Shown here: positions 51,026 through 58,654 of the stretch, piece after piece
Layout: each line of letters begins with the position of its first letter
Numbering within the stretch: position 1 is the first letter of the stretch
Assembly (NCBI RefSeq): GCF_009932555.1
Contig: NZ_BLJO01000004.1
Span: 136,962-195,615, forward strand
Direction of reading: 5' to 3'
Length of the DNA: 58,654 nt
From: Steroidobacter agaridevorans
GTDB lineage: Bacteria; Pseudomonadota; Gammaproteobacteria; Steroidobacterales; Steroidobacteraceae
Program-made: the position numbers and the translations under genes
Notes under the pieces: generated by a model
Databases searched by the model: none
The model's input: the letters and a program-made list of their open reading frames with translations, nothing else
What the model was told of the DNA's origin: nothing

Positions 51026-53296
51026 ATGACCCTGCCCGCTGCCCCATCGACTTTGCTCCAGCCCGGCCGCAATTGCTGGCGCGTGGAGAAGGCGCAGCGC
51101 GCGGCGTTTCTGGTCGACGGCGACGATTACTTCCGCGCCTTCGTCGAAGCCGCGCGCAAGGCGAAGCGCTCCATCCTGATCTCGGGCTGGGATTTCCACA
51201 GCCGCACGCGCCTGCTGTGCCGTGATCGGAAGGATTGCGAGCTGGAGCTGGGCGATTTCTTGAACGAGCTGGCGCGTCGCAACCGCCACCTGCATATCCA
51301 CATCCTGATCTGGGACTACCCGGTGATTTTCGGACTGGATCGCGAGTGGGCGCCGTTCTACGGCCTGGGCTGGAAGCCGTACCGACGCGTGCATTTCCGC
51401 TACGACAACACCCATCCCACCGGCGGCTCGCATCATCAGAAGATCGTGGTGATCGACGACGCGGTCGCCTTCAACGGCGGCATCGATCTGACCTATCGAC
51501 GCTGGGATACCAACGATCACTCGCCCGACAACGAGTATCGACAGGTCAAAGGCACCGCTTATCCGCCGTTTCACGATTTGATGATGGCGGTGGAAGGCGA
51601 CGTTGCGAGGTCGTTGGGCGATATCGTGCGCGAACGCTGGCGCAAGGCGACGGGCGAGGTGCTGCAGCCGCCGGCGGCGCAGCGGCGTGTGTTCCGCCGC
51701 AAAGCGGCCGCGGAGGAAATGAAAACATCGCGTTGGCCGCAGTCGCTGGCGGCACATCTCAACGATGTAGAGGTCGGCATCTCTCGCACGGCGCCCGCGG
51801 TCAACGGCGATCCCGGCGTCAGAGAAATCGAAGCGCTGTATCTCGACATGATCGCTGCCGCCAGGAACAGCATCTATATCGAGAATCAGTATTTCACCGC
51901 CGACAAGGTCGGCGATGCGTTGGCCGCGCGGCTCGCCGAGCCCGACGGTCCCGAGATCATCGTCGTGTTGCGCGAGCTGAGCCATGGCTGGCTGGAAGAG
52001 CTCACCATGCAGACGCTGCGCACGCGCCTGGTCCAGAAATTGCGCGAGGCCGATAAATACAATCGTTTCCGCGCCTGCTATCCCTTCATCGCCGGATTGA
52101 AGGAAGGCACCTGCATCGACGTTCATTCCAAGATGATCGTGATCGACGACGACCTGGTGCGGATCGGCTCCGCGAATCTGGCGAATCGTTCGATGGGCAT
52201 GGATACGGAGTGCGATCTGACTATCGAGGCGCGCGGGCGCAAAGACATACAAGAGCAGATCCGCGGTCTGCGTTCGTTGCTGTTGGCGGAGCACCTGGGC
52301 TTCGAAGTGCAGCAGGTGAGTGAAGCGATCGCGACTGCCGGCAACCTGCGCGATGCGATGGATCGGCTGCATCGCGAGGACCGCACGCTGAAACCGCTGA
52401 ATGAATTGCCGCAGGTTTCCGACACGCTGCTGAATGTCATCAGCGTCGCCGATCCGGAAAAGCCGGTCGGGCTCGCGGACCTGGCGCAGATCTTCAGTCC
52501 GCGCAGCCCCGAGGCGAGCATGGCGGACGCAAATCCTGGCGCGTTCGTGACCGATCGTTCGGAACAGATCGAGCCGTCGGAAGAGTTCGGCGCCGGCCCT
52601 GCGTGGGGCAAGATCGCCGGAATCGCGCTCGTCGTGATTGCACTGACCGCGCTGTGGAAGCTCACGCCGCTGCACGTGTATCTCGAAGGCAATCGCATCA
52701 TGGGTTGGGCCCGAGAGGTCGGCCAGACCTGGTGGGTGCCGATCCTGACGGTGCTCGCGTTCACGCCGGCGTCGTATGTGATGTTTCCAAGACCGCTCAT
52801 CACTTTGTTTGCTGTCATTGCGTACGGACCCATCTGGGGGTTCGTCATCGCCATGACCGGCATCCAGGTCGCCGCGTGGTCGTCGTACGTTGCGGGCAAG
52901 CGGCTCGATCCCGTGACCGTGCGACGCATGGCCGGCGCGAAGCTGGACAAGATTCTGCAGGTGCTGCGTCGTCGCGGCCTGCTGGCGATGACTGCGCTGA
53001 GGCTGGTGCCGCTGGCGCCCTTCGCCGTCGAAGGGGTGGTGGCGGGCGCGATCCGCATGCGCCTGTGGGAGTTCTTGCTAGGGACGGCGATCGGTATCCT
53101 GCCAGGCACGCTCACCTCGACGGTGTTCGGCGATCAGCTCTCGACCTGGCTGGATGATCCTCGCCGCATCAACTATTGGGCGATCGCGTTGGTGCTGATT
53201 CTGCTCGGCGGCGCCACCTGGCTGGTGCGGCGCTGGCTGCTATCGGCAGCCTCGACGTCCTCGCGACATGGCGTCAGCGACCCGCGCGCTGTCTGA
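51026..53296 (+). CDS. Phospholipase D-family protein fused to a VTT/DedA-type membrane domain
   Basis: 756 residues from the ATG at 51026 (MTLPAAPSTLLQPGRNCWRV). The open frame extends up into the dehydrogenase gene without sense. Two HKD motifs are complete: HHQKIVVIDDAVAFNGG (~134-150) and HSKMIVIDDDLVRIGSANLA (~366-385). A membrane region of five or more helices (~530-740) holds the VTT (SNARE-associated, TVP38-like) signature, including MFPRPLITLFAVIAYGPIWG and LAPFAVEGVVAGA. Likely a cardiolipin-synthase or phospholipid-transfer type enzyme. The next gene overlaps its end by 29 bp. Confidence 0.92.
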   Translation: MTLPAAPSTLLQPGRNCWRVEKAQRAAFLVDGDDYFRAFVEAARKAKRSILISGWDFHSRTRLLCRDRKDCELELGDFLNELARRNRHLHIHILIWDYPVIFGLDREWAPFYGLGWKPYRRVHFRYDNTHPTGGSHHQKIVVIDDAVAFNGGIDLTYRRWDTNDHSPDNEYRQVKGTAYPPFHDLMMAVEGDVARSLGDIVRERWRKATGEVLQPPAAQRRVFRRKAAAEEMKTSRWPQSLAAHLNDVEVGISRTAPAVNGDPGVREIEALYLDMIAAARNSIYIENQYFTADKVGDALAARLAEPDGPEIIVVLRELSHGWLEELTMQTLRTRLVQKLREADKYNRFRACYPFIAGLKEGTCIDVHSKMIVIDDDLVRIGSANLANRSMGMDTECDLTIEARGRKDIQEQIRGLRSLLLAEHLGFEVQQVSEAIATAGNLRDAMDRLHREDRTLKPLNELPQVSDTLLNVISVADPEKPVGLADLAQIFSPRSPEASMADANPGAFVTDRSEQIEPSEEFGAGPAWGKIAGIALVVIALTALWKLTPLHVYLEGNRIMGWAREVGQTWWVPILTVLAFTPASYVMFPRPLITLFAVIAYGPIWGFVIAMTGIQVAAWSSYVAGKRLDPVTVRRMAGAKLDKILQVLRRRGLLAMTALRLVPLAPFAVEGVVAGAIRMRLWEFLLGTAIGILPGTLTSTVFGDQLSTWLDDPRRINYWAIALVLILLGGATWLVRRWLLSAASTSSRHGVSDPRAV

Positions 53297-54068
53297 AGCC
53301 GAAGTCCCGGCCGAAGCGGTCGAGGCGCCCGCGCCCGGCGTGCGCCGGATTTCCATCGGCTCGTACAATATTCATAGCTGCGTGGGACTCGATCGGCACC
53401 GCTCGCCCTCGCGCATCGCCGATGTGCTCAGAGAGTTGGACTGCGACATCTATGCTTTGCAGGAAGTCGATAACGAGCCCGGCGACGAAGAGGACTCGAA
53501 ACAGCTGGAATATTTATCCGAAGCGATGCACATGGCCGCGATTCCCGGGCTGCGCATCGTGCGACACAGTGGCGAGTACGGCAACGCGTTGCTGACTCGA
53601 TTTCCCGTCGTCAGCGTGCACCGACACGATCTGAGCTATGGCAAATGGTTGGAGCCGCGGGGCGCAATCGATGTCGAGCTGGATGTCGGTGGCCGCGCGT
53701 TACGTGTGATCGCCACGCATCTTGGGCTCAGCCGATCGGAGCGCCGCTTCCAATGGCGGCAGTTGCTGGCGGCGATCGCTGCGTCACCGCCCGAACATCC
53801 CACCGTCGTGCTCGGCGACATGAATGAATGGTTTCCGCGCGCGGGCACGCTGCGAGACGCGCACAAGATTCTGGGTGAAGCGCTGGCGCCGCCGGAGTTT
53901 CCGTCGTTCTGGCCGTTCCTGGCGCTGACCCGGATCTGGGTGCGGCCGGTGCAGGCCATCGTTTCGGTGAAAGCGCACAGCACGCCGCTCGCCAAGCGAG
54001 CATCGGATCATCTGCCGCTGCGAGCGGAGATCGATGTGGAGCGCTTCGCCCTGCGCGCGCCGACTTAA
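53268..54068 (+). CDS. Endonuclease/exonuclease/phosphatase family protein (YbhP-like)
   Basis: 266 residues, starting inside the end of the phospholipase gene. The fold motifs are visible: RISIGSYNIHSCVG (~27-40), YALQEVDNE with the metal-binding Glu, THLGLSRSERRFQWRQL, VVLGDMNEWFP and the final ASDHLPLRAEI with catalytic Asp-His. In many bacteria this family is next to a cardiolipin synthase gene (ybhP-clsB order), matching the gene order here. It probably acts on a phosphodiester, perhaps in lipids. This is inferred. Confidence 0.9.
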   Translation: MASATRALSEAEVPAEAVEAPAPGVRRISIGSYNIHSCVGLDRHRSPSRIADVLRELDCDIYALQEVDNEPGDEEDSKQLEYLSEAMHMAAIPGLRIVRHSGEYGNALLTRFPVVSVHRHDLSYGKWLEPRGAIDVELDVGGRALRVIATHLGLSRSERRFQWRQLLAAIAASPPEHPTVVLGDMNEWFPRAGTLRDAHKILGEALAPPEFPSFWPFLALTRIWVRPVQAIVSVKAHSTPLAKRASDHLPLRAEIDVERFALRAPT

Positions 54069-54814
54069 TGTGACGCGAGGATCCGCGACTTGCTCGTTTC
54101 GTACTGCTCTTCTGTCAGTACGCCCAGCTCGCGCAGTCGATGATGCTCGCGCATTTCGTCGCGCAGGAACTGATGAGGCGGCTGCGGCCGGGCGGCCTTC
54201 GCGGCGTTGATGCTCTTGATGAGCTCGACGAAAAATTTCTTGCCTTCACGCGCACTGCCGATTGCACCGGTCACGCTAACCAATGTCACGCCGCCGTGAA
54301 CACTGGTGAATTCGAGCGATTCGGTGGTCCGTCGCAAAAACATCAGCACCGAGCCGAGCGAGGCGAGCAGGGCGGCTGCGGCGGTCAGCGGCACGGGATG
54401 AATCCATTCGGCCGCGCTCTCCGGCCATAGCATCCACAGCGCGCAAGTGGCGAGCGCGGCCAGACTGATCGCGAGCGCCAGCCAGAACCAGGCGATGTGG
54501 CGCACGATCACCGGCTTTGCATTGGCGAAACGCAGATCGAAATCGTATTTGCGCGGCTCGATGTCGGGCCGCGTGAGCTGCACGGACAGGAAATGTTCGT
54601 CGAGCAAGCCCAGTTGCGTAGTGCACCCGCGCAGTTTGCTGGCGAGCGTATAGCTCATACGCGTCGGGCGATGGGGACGTTTCTTCGGCGCGACGAGGCC
54701 GTCGTCGTCATGACCTGTATCGAGGGATATGTGTTCTGCGCGTACGCGGACAGGGCGGGGTTCGGGCTCCTGCATCGTCGTGTCTGCCACCGCGTTCACA
54801 TCTGACCTCTGCAT
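54065..54814 (-). CDS. Membrane protein with C-terminal SHOCT domain
   Basis: 249 residues from ATG 54814 (a later ATG at 54775 is possible). Two hydrophobic helices (~108-131 and ~140-162) sit in the middle. The region before them (SKLRGCTTQLGLLDEHFLSVQL) and after (TSVHGGVTLVSVTGAIGS) is beta-rich. The C-terminus is a SHOCT motif: LRELGVLTEEQYETSKSRIL. SHOCT tails often occur on small oligomerising membrane proteins. Function unknown. It converges with the phosphatase-family gene, overlapping four bases. Confidence 0.78.
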   Translation of the reverse strand: MQRSDVNAVADTTMQEPEPRPVRVRAEHISLDTGHDDDGLVAPKKRPHRPTRMSYTLASKLRGCTTQLGLLDEHFLSVQLTRPDIEPRKYDFDLRFANAKPVIVRHIAWFWLALAISLAALATCALWMLWPESAAEWIHPVPLTAAAALLASLGSVLMFLRRTTESLEFTSVHGGVTLVSVTGAIGSAREGKKFFVELIKSINAAKAARPQPPHQFLRDEMREHHRLRELGVLTEEQYETSKSRILASH

Positions 54815-54947
54815 CCGACCGTCGTTGTTCTTCGAAGGGACCGGCCTCGGATGCTAGGACTGTGACGAAGTTGCAAACGAGAACGCCGTCACACTCGCGG
54901 CGTGCCCGTGAGGAATTGCGGGAGTCCCCGACGTCGAGTGTTAAATC

Positions 54948-55595
54948 TCACCCGCCGTTGATGTCGATGAAGCGCAGGAATTCGTTGCGGGTGCGCGCGT
55001 CTTCGCGGAAGTCGCCCAGCATCTTACTCGTGATCATCGACACGCCCCGCTTGTGCACGCCGCGCGTGGTCATGCACTGATGGATCGCATCGATCACGAC
55101 TCCCACGCCACGCGGCTTGAGCACGTCATCGATACAGCGGGCGATCTGCGCGGTGAGCTTCTCCTGGACCTGGAAGCGCCGTGCGTAACCGTCGACGACA
55201 CGGGCCAGCTTGCTGATGCCCACGACCTTGTTGGTGGGCAGGTAGCCCACGTGCGCACGGCCGATGATGGGCGCCATGTGATGCTCGCAGTGGGATTCGA
55301 ACTCGATGTTTCGCAACACCACCATCTCGTCGTAACCGGCCACTTCCTCGAAGGTGCGGCGCAGATAGTCGGCCGGGTCGCTCAGATAGCCGGAAAACCA
55401 GTCACGATACGCGTGGACGACGCGCTTGGGCGTGTCACGCAGGCCCTCCCGCAACGGATCTTCCCCCGCCCAGCGCAACAGCGTCTCGACCGCCTCACGC
55501 GCGTCCTGTTCGCTCACCGTCGGAGTCTGCACATGGGCCTCGGGCAGGCCGTTATTGGCGGATTTCCGGGCGCGATGGCTTTTTTTCTGGCTCAT
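54948..55595 (-). CDS. folE: GTP cyclohydrolase I
   Basis: 215 residues from ATG 55595 ([16 protein letters not shown]); an earlier start at 55619 adds eight residues. The enzyme makes 7,8-dihydroneopterin triphosphate from GTP, the first step to tetrahydrofolate. Zn and active-site motifs are intact: [20 protein letters not shown] (~104-123), [20 protein letters not shown] and the QCMTTRGV segment with the third Zn-ligand Cys. The C-terminus [10 protein letters not shown] is standard. A basic N-terminal tail is variable in the family. Confidence 0.96.
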   Translation of the reverse strand: MSQKKSHRARKSANNGLPEAHVQTPTVSEQDAREAVETLLRWAGEDPLREGLRDTPKRVVHAYRDWFSGYLSDPADYLRRTFEEVAGYDEMVVLRNIEFESHCEHHMAPIIGRAHVGYLPTNKVVGISKLARVVDGYARRFQVQEKLTAQIARCIDDVLKPRGVGVVIDAIHQCMTTRGVHKRGVSMITSKMLGDFREDARTRNEFLRFIDINGG

Positions 55596-55674
55596 GGACG
55601 CTAGGTTACCATCCTTCACCCGCAGGCATTACCATGCGCGCCTGCAGCGGTGAGTCCCTGGAGAGGAAACAATA

Positions 55675-56241
55675 ATGCGTGCATGCCTGATCGCGACGGC
55701 TGTCCTGGGCGCTTTATCGGCGACCGGCGTGGCGCGCGCCGAGATCGTCAGCGCCGGGCCCAGCGGCTTCAATCTGCGCCACACGGCCGAGACACCGAAT
55801 GTCGCGCCGCCGGTCATTTGGGCTGCGCTCGCGGATGTCGCGAAATGGTGGGATCCCGAGCACACCTACTCGGGCGATGCGCGCAATCTTTCGCTCGAGC
55901 CCTATGTGCGCGGTTGTTTCTGCGAAAAGCTGAGCTTGTATGCCGGCATCGAGCACGGCACCGTCGTGTATGCGCAGCCTGCTAAAACATTGCGAGTCAA
56001 CGGCGCGCTCGGGCCATTGCAGGAATTCGGCGTCAACGGCGTGATGACCTGGCAGATCGAGTCGGCGGCGGGCGGCTCGCGGATCACGTTCACATACAAC
56101 GTCGGTGGGTTCGCCGACCGGCCGCTGGCCGACTGGGCTCCCATCGTCGACGAAGTGCTCGGCGGGCAGCTGCAACGCCTGGCGCGTTACGTGACCAACG
56201 GCAATCCTGAAGCGCCCAAGCAGGAACCCTCCAAGCAGTAG
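55675..56241 (+). CDS. Exported SRPBCC-fold protein
   Basis: 188 residues with GAGAGGAAAC before the ATG. Signal peptide MRACLIATAVLGALSATGVARA (~1-22). The rest follows the START/SRPBCC pattern: VAPPVIWAALADVAKWWDPE near the start, a mid-chain CFCEKLSLYAGIEHG, and a C-terminal helix (WAPIVDEVLGGQLQRLARYV). These proteins bind hydrophobic ligands in a central cavity. Substrate unknown. Its stop is followed by a palindrome and the M48 gene. Confidence 0.85.
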   Translation: MRACLIATAVLGALSATGVARAEIVSAGPSGFNLRHTAETPNVAPPVIWAALADVAKWWDPEHTYSGDARNLSLEPYVRGCFCEKLSLYAGIEHGTVVYAQPAKTLRVNGALGPLQEFGVNGVMTWQIESAAGGSRITFTYNVGGFADRPLADWAPIVDEVLGGQLQRLARYVTNGNPEAPKQEPSKQ

Positions 56242-56252
56242 TGAATTTTAAG

Positions 56253-56275
56253 GGGACAGATTTAAAATCTGTCCC
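56253..56275. repeat. REP-like palindrome
   Basis: GGGACAGATTT-A-AAATCTGTCCC, a perfect 11-bp inverted repeat around one base, in the 50-bp gap between the SRPBCC and M48 genes. Closely similar palindromes are familiar as dispersed REP-type elements in gammaproteobacterial genomes. Only one copy was noticed in this window. Confidence 0.55.
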
Positions 56276-56291
56276 GTCCCGGAGGATTCCC

Positions 56292-57098
56292 ATGCGCATA
56301 CGCTCCCTGATCGTCGCCGCTGTCGCCGTGCTGGTGACTGCCTGTCAGTCCGTGCAGACAACTCAGCCCGGCGCGATCGGCGTCACTCGCAAGCAGATGA
56401 TGGCGGTCTCATCCGAGCAGGTGGACGAGGGCGCCAAGGTTGCTTACGACCAGGAAGTGAACAAGGCGCGCCAGGCCGGCGCGTTGAACAAGGACAAACA
56501 GGTCTACGACCGGGTGCAGAAGATTTCGCAGCGCTTGATCCCGCAGACCAGGACGTTTCGTCCCGACGCGCCCGGCTGGAAGTGGGAGGTCAACGTGCAG
56601 TCGTCCGAGGACGTGAACGCGTACTGCATGCCCGGCGGCAAGATCATGGTCTACACCGGCCTGATCGATACGATCAAACCCACCGATGCGGAGCTCGCCG
56701 CCGTCATCGGTCACGAAATCGCGCACGCGCTGCGTGAACACTCACGCGAACGTTTGTCTCGCGCCTATGCCGAACAGCTGGTGCTCGCCGGTGTTGCTGT
56801 GGCCACGGGCGCCGAAGCGACGACGATGCAAATCGCAAGTCAGGTTTCGGCTGTGACATTCACGCTGCCGCATAGTCGCGAGCAGGAAGCCGAGGCCGAT
56901 CGCATCGGCCTGGAGTTGATGGCGCGCGCGGGCTATGACCCGAATGCGGCCGTCACGCTGTGGCAGAAGATGAGCAAGGCGGGCGGCGGCGGTCCGCCGG
57001 AATTCCTGAGCACCCACCCGTCCGGCGAGTCGCGCATTCGCGATCTCGAAAAGAATGTGCCGCTGGTGCTGCCGTTGTATCAGGCGGCCGCGAAGTAA
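56292..57098 (+). CDS. M48-family zinc metalloprotease, lipoprotein
   Basis: 268 residues from the ATG at 56292, set by GGAGGATTCCC. The frame is open to 56241, but the added residues come from the palindrome. Signal peptide ends in the lipobox VTAC (Cys20). The zinc motif is HEIAH (~145-149, in AAVIGHEIAHALREHSRERL) and the third ligand Glu is in HSREQEAEADRIGLEL. It is the size of LoiP/YcaL-type proteases without the TPR half of BepA. Likely periplasmic quality control on the outer membrane. Confidence 0.93.
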   Translation: MRIRSLIVAAVAVLVTACQSVQTTQPGAIGVTRKQMMAVSSEQVDEGAKVAYDQEVNKARQAGALNKDKQVYDRVQKISQRLIPQTRTFRPDAPGWKWEVNVQSSEDVNAYCMPGGKIMVYTGLIDTIKPTDAELAAVIGHEIAHALREHSRERLSRAYAEQLVLAGVAVATGAEATTMQIASQVSAVTFTLPHSREQEAEADRIGLELMARAGYDPNAAVTLWQKMSKAGGGGPPEFLSTHPSGESRIRDLEKNVPLVLPLYQAAAK

Positions 57099-57099
57099 C

Positions 57100-57423
57100 C
57101 TACTGGCTGGCGGCCATCCCGATCGCAATCACGGCGACGATGATGGCCACCACCGCGGTGCCGCCCAGCCATAGCGACTGGCGGTGCAGTGAGGTGAGCG
57201 CTCGCGTCATGTTCGCGAGCTGCTGCGCCATCTCGTTGACCAGCTCGGCCTGACGCCGCTCATTTTCTTCCAGGCGCAGCACGCGCCGGATCAGCTCATC
57301 GCTGTCTTGGGGCACCGGCGCCACTTCCGGCGGCGGCATTTGTTTGGTGCGTTTCAGTAGCTCGCGCGACACGTCCACGATGGAGGGCACGAGCTGCACG
57401 ATCTGTAACCAGGGTACGGCCAT
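57100..57423 (-). CDS. Hypothetical protein with coiled coil and C-terminal membrane helix
   Basis: 107 residues. The N-terminal part is amphipathic (PWLQIVQLVPSIVDVSRELL). The middle is a coiled coil (ELIRRVLRLEENERRQAELV, NEMAQQLANMTRAL), and a single helix ends the chain (LWLGGTAVVAIIVAVIAIGM). That makes it a tail-anchored inner-membrane protein. No family recognised. It converges with the M48 gene one base away. Confidence 0.75.
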   Translation of the reverse strand: MAVPWLQIVQLVPSIVDVSRELLKRTKQMPPPEVAPVPQDSDELIRRVLRLEENERRQAELVNEMAQQLANMTRALTSLHRQSLWLGGTAVVAIIVAVIAIGMAASQ

Positions 57424-57512
57424 GGATCAAGAGTAGCAGAGACGACGAGGCCCTACCGCACCGTCATCTCCAGGCGCGATAGGGCCGGTTGCTGAACGAA
57501 TGGCAGAGCGTT

Positions 57513-57767
57513 CTAGCTCTTGGTGCGGGCCGTGAATTCGGTCTTGCTCAGATAGCCATCGCCATTGGTGTCGGCCGAGGCGAAGCTGTCCGCCAGCGAT
57601 TTGTCGGCGGCCGCTTCGGTCTTGCTCAGCTGCGCATCGCCGTTCTTGTCCAGGGAGTCGAAGGTTGCCGCGGAGGATTTCATCGAGTGATCCTTCTTGT
57701 CCTTGTCGCCGGCGAACGCAGTCACGGACAGCAGGGCCGCTGCCAGGAATGCAATCAGTTTGGTCAT
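57513..57767 (-). CDS. Small exported EF-hand calcium-binding protein
   Basis: 84 residues with GAGGAGACGATC before the ATG. Signal peptide MTKLIAFLAAALLSVTAFAG (~1-20). Two EF-hand loops are visible: DSLDKNGDAQLSKTE and ASADTNGDGYLSKTE, each with Asp/Asn at positions 1, 3 and 5 and a Glu at 12. Likely a periplasmic Ca-binding protein, role unknown. The 280-bp gap on its upstream side (57768-58047) holds promoters for it and the next regulator, but no clear -35/-10 pair. Confidence 0.85.
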   Translation of the reverse strand: MTKLIAFLAAALLSVTAFAGDKDKKDHSMKSSAATFDSLDKNGDAQLSKTEAAADKSLADSFASADTNGDGYLSKTEFTARTKS

Positions 57768-58047
57768 GATCGTCTCCTCGTTGATCGGGCTTGTTGATCC
57801 AGATAGGCGTGTCTCGTCTCATCTCTTCCCGGGCGGGGAGTGAACGCGGAGTCGTAAAACGGGGTTCCGCCGCGGGCGGAGCGCATCCTGCGGGAAGGCG
57901 CCGCCGCCGGAAAATGCCGGACATCCGCTGTAGGGCGACGGCATGCATCGACGGGGTTGCGCAAAACGAAGTATCGTCCGCCCCGGTCAAAGCTGCGTGT
58001 AGGCAGAACTTGACGAAACTTCGCAACCGACGCTTTTTTGGTGTGCC

Positions 58048-58654
58048 ATGGTCCAGCCCATGACCTTGCCTGCTTCCGTATTGATCGTGGATGACGACCG
58101 CGAGCTGGGCCAGATGCTCACCGAGTATCTGACCGGCGAAGGCTTTCAGGTGTCCATCGTGCGCGATGGCGCCGAGGCCCTGGAGCGTCTGACCGGCGAG
58201 TCGCATCCTTTCGATCTGGTGATTCTCGACGTGATGTTGCCGTCGCTCAGCGGCTTCGAAGTGCTGCGTCGTCTGCGTCACAGCCTGTCGGTCCCAGTCA
58301 TCATGTTGACGGCGCACGGCGCCGACGTGGATCGCATCGTCGGCCTGGAGTTGGGCGCCGACGACTATCTGTCGAAACCTTTCAATCCGCGCGAGCTGGT
58401 GGCTCGCGTGCGTGCCGTGCTACGGCGATTCTCGCCGCGTGATGCCGATACGCCGGCGCATCCCGTGAGCGTCGGCCCGTTGCGCCTCGATCCGGCAACA
58501 TTCGAAGTCACGTTGTCCGGTCAATCGGTGCGGCTCACTGGCACCGAGCTGCGGCTGCTCGAGGTGTTGATGCGAGCGGTCGGACAAGTGCAATCGCGCG
58601 AGTCGCTGACCGAGCGAGTGCTCGGCCGCCGTCTCACGCCTTACGACCGGAGTA
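58048..58654 (+). CDS. OmpR-family response regulator, partial (C-terminus beyond window)
   Basis: The frame is open from ATG 58048 to the window edge, about 202 codons. A second ATG at 58060 is equally possible. Receiver: VLIVDDDREL at the start, phospho-acceptor Asp in LVILDVMLPSLSG, Lys in YLSKPFNPRELVARV. The winged-helix domain begins after ~130 (LTGTELRLLEVLMRAVGQVQ) and is cut before its end. Sequence style resembles CpxR. Its kinase, if adjacent, is off the window. Confidence 0.9.
   Translation, partial: MVQPMTLPASVLIVDDDRELGQMLTEYLTGEGFQVSIVRDGAEALERLTGESHPFDLVILDVMLPSLSGFEVLRRLRHSLSVPVIMLTAHGADVDRIVGLELGADDYLSKPFNPRELVARVRAVLRRFSPRDADTPAHPVSVGPLRLDPATFEVTLSGQSVRLTGTELRLLEVLMRAVGQVQSRESLTERVLGRRLTPYDRS

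Noticed and set aside
57427-58317. A 296-codon minus-strand frame across the EF-hand gene and regulator
   Set aside because: It overlaps the EF-hand gene out of frame and the regulator in antisense; no family features.

Overview
The window is high-GC, densely coding chromosomal DNA from a Gram-negative bacterium. It has lipoproteins, Tat and Sec signal peptides, outer-membrane parts of efflux systems, flagellar stators, RraA and YceH. I saw no rRNA, tRNA, CRISPR array, insertion sequence or phage gene. The family mix suggests a gammaproteobacterium near Steroidobacterales/Xanthomonadales: TPR-bearing Ser/Thr kinases, DHA2-type EmrAB-NodT efflux, CBM2-linked cellulases and a GH17-GT2 glucan synthase. 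That placement is an inference from gene content.

Layout, left half. 1-6.3 kb (minus): a two-component pair (LuxR-type regulator, then a histidine kinase cut by the window edge), a TPR protein and a membrane Ser/Thr kinase with TPRs. 6.6-7.7 kb: a Tat-exported Gfo/Idh/MocA oxidoreductase ending in a terminator. 7.8-12.6 kb (minus): a MarR-controlled tripartite efflux operon with a visible promoter and palindromic operators. 12.6-15.3 kb: a GH17-GT2 glucan synthase-like protein. 15.4-20.5 kb: a translationally coupled operon of outer-membrane barrel, ABC ATPase, FtsX-type permease and AttH/CrtC lipocalin-like protein. 20.9-23.9 kb (minus): a two-SPOR-domain protein followed by rraA. The SPOR gene's leader carries a clear class I cyclic-di-GMP (GEMM-I) riboswitch behind a good sigma-70-like promoter.

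Middle. 25.6-29.7 kb holds the Anbu gene set: circularly permuted ATP-grasp enzyme, alpha-E protein, transglutaminase-like protease and the proteasome-like Anbu peptidase. A close match to the sigma-54 consensus lies upstream. 31.3-33.3 kb: motA-motB behind a sigma-28-like promoter. 33.3-37.8 kb (minus): an OmpR-type two-component pair, a DegP-family protease with a lipoprotein signal and yceH. 38-42 kb: one very large FAD / 4Fe-4S / CCG-domain dehydrogenase.

Right half. 42-48.6 kb (minus) is a cellulose-degradation cluster: GH6 cellulase, AA10 lytic polysaccharide monooxygenase and GH5 cellulase. The GH6 and GH5 genes share a duplicated CBM2-plus-Ig amino-terminal cassette. 48.9-50.9 kb: an exported dienelactone-hydrolase-like protein and a D-2-hydroxyacid dehydrogenase with a signal peptide. 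51-54 kb: a phospholipase D-VTT fusion overlapping an endonuclease/exonuclease/phosphatase gene. 54-58.6 kb: a SHOCT-domain membrane protein, folE, an SRPBCC protein, an M48 lipoprotein protease, two small proteins and the start of another response regulator.

The strongest leads are the riboswitch-controlled SPOR protein with its ATGAF octapeptide repeats, and the Anbu conjugation/proteolysis-like operon with its candidate sigma-54 promoter. Next come the barrel-ABC-AttH operon, the cassette-shuffled cellulase cluster and the receiver-like start of the TPR protein.
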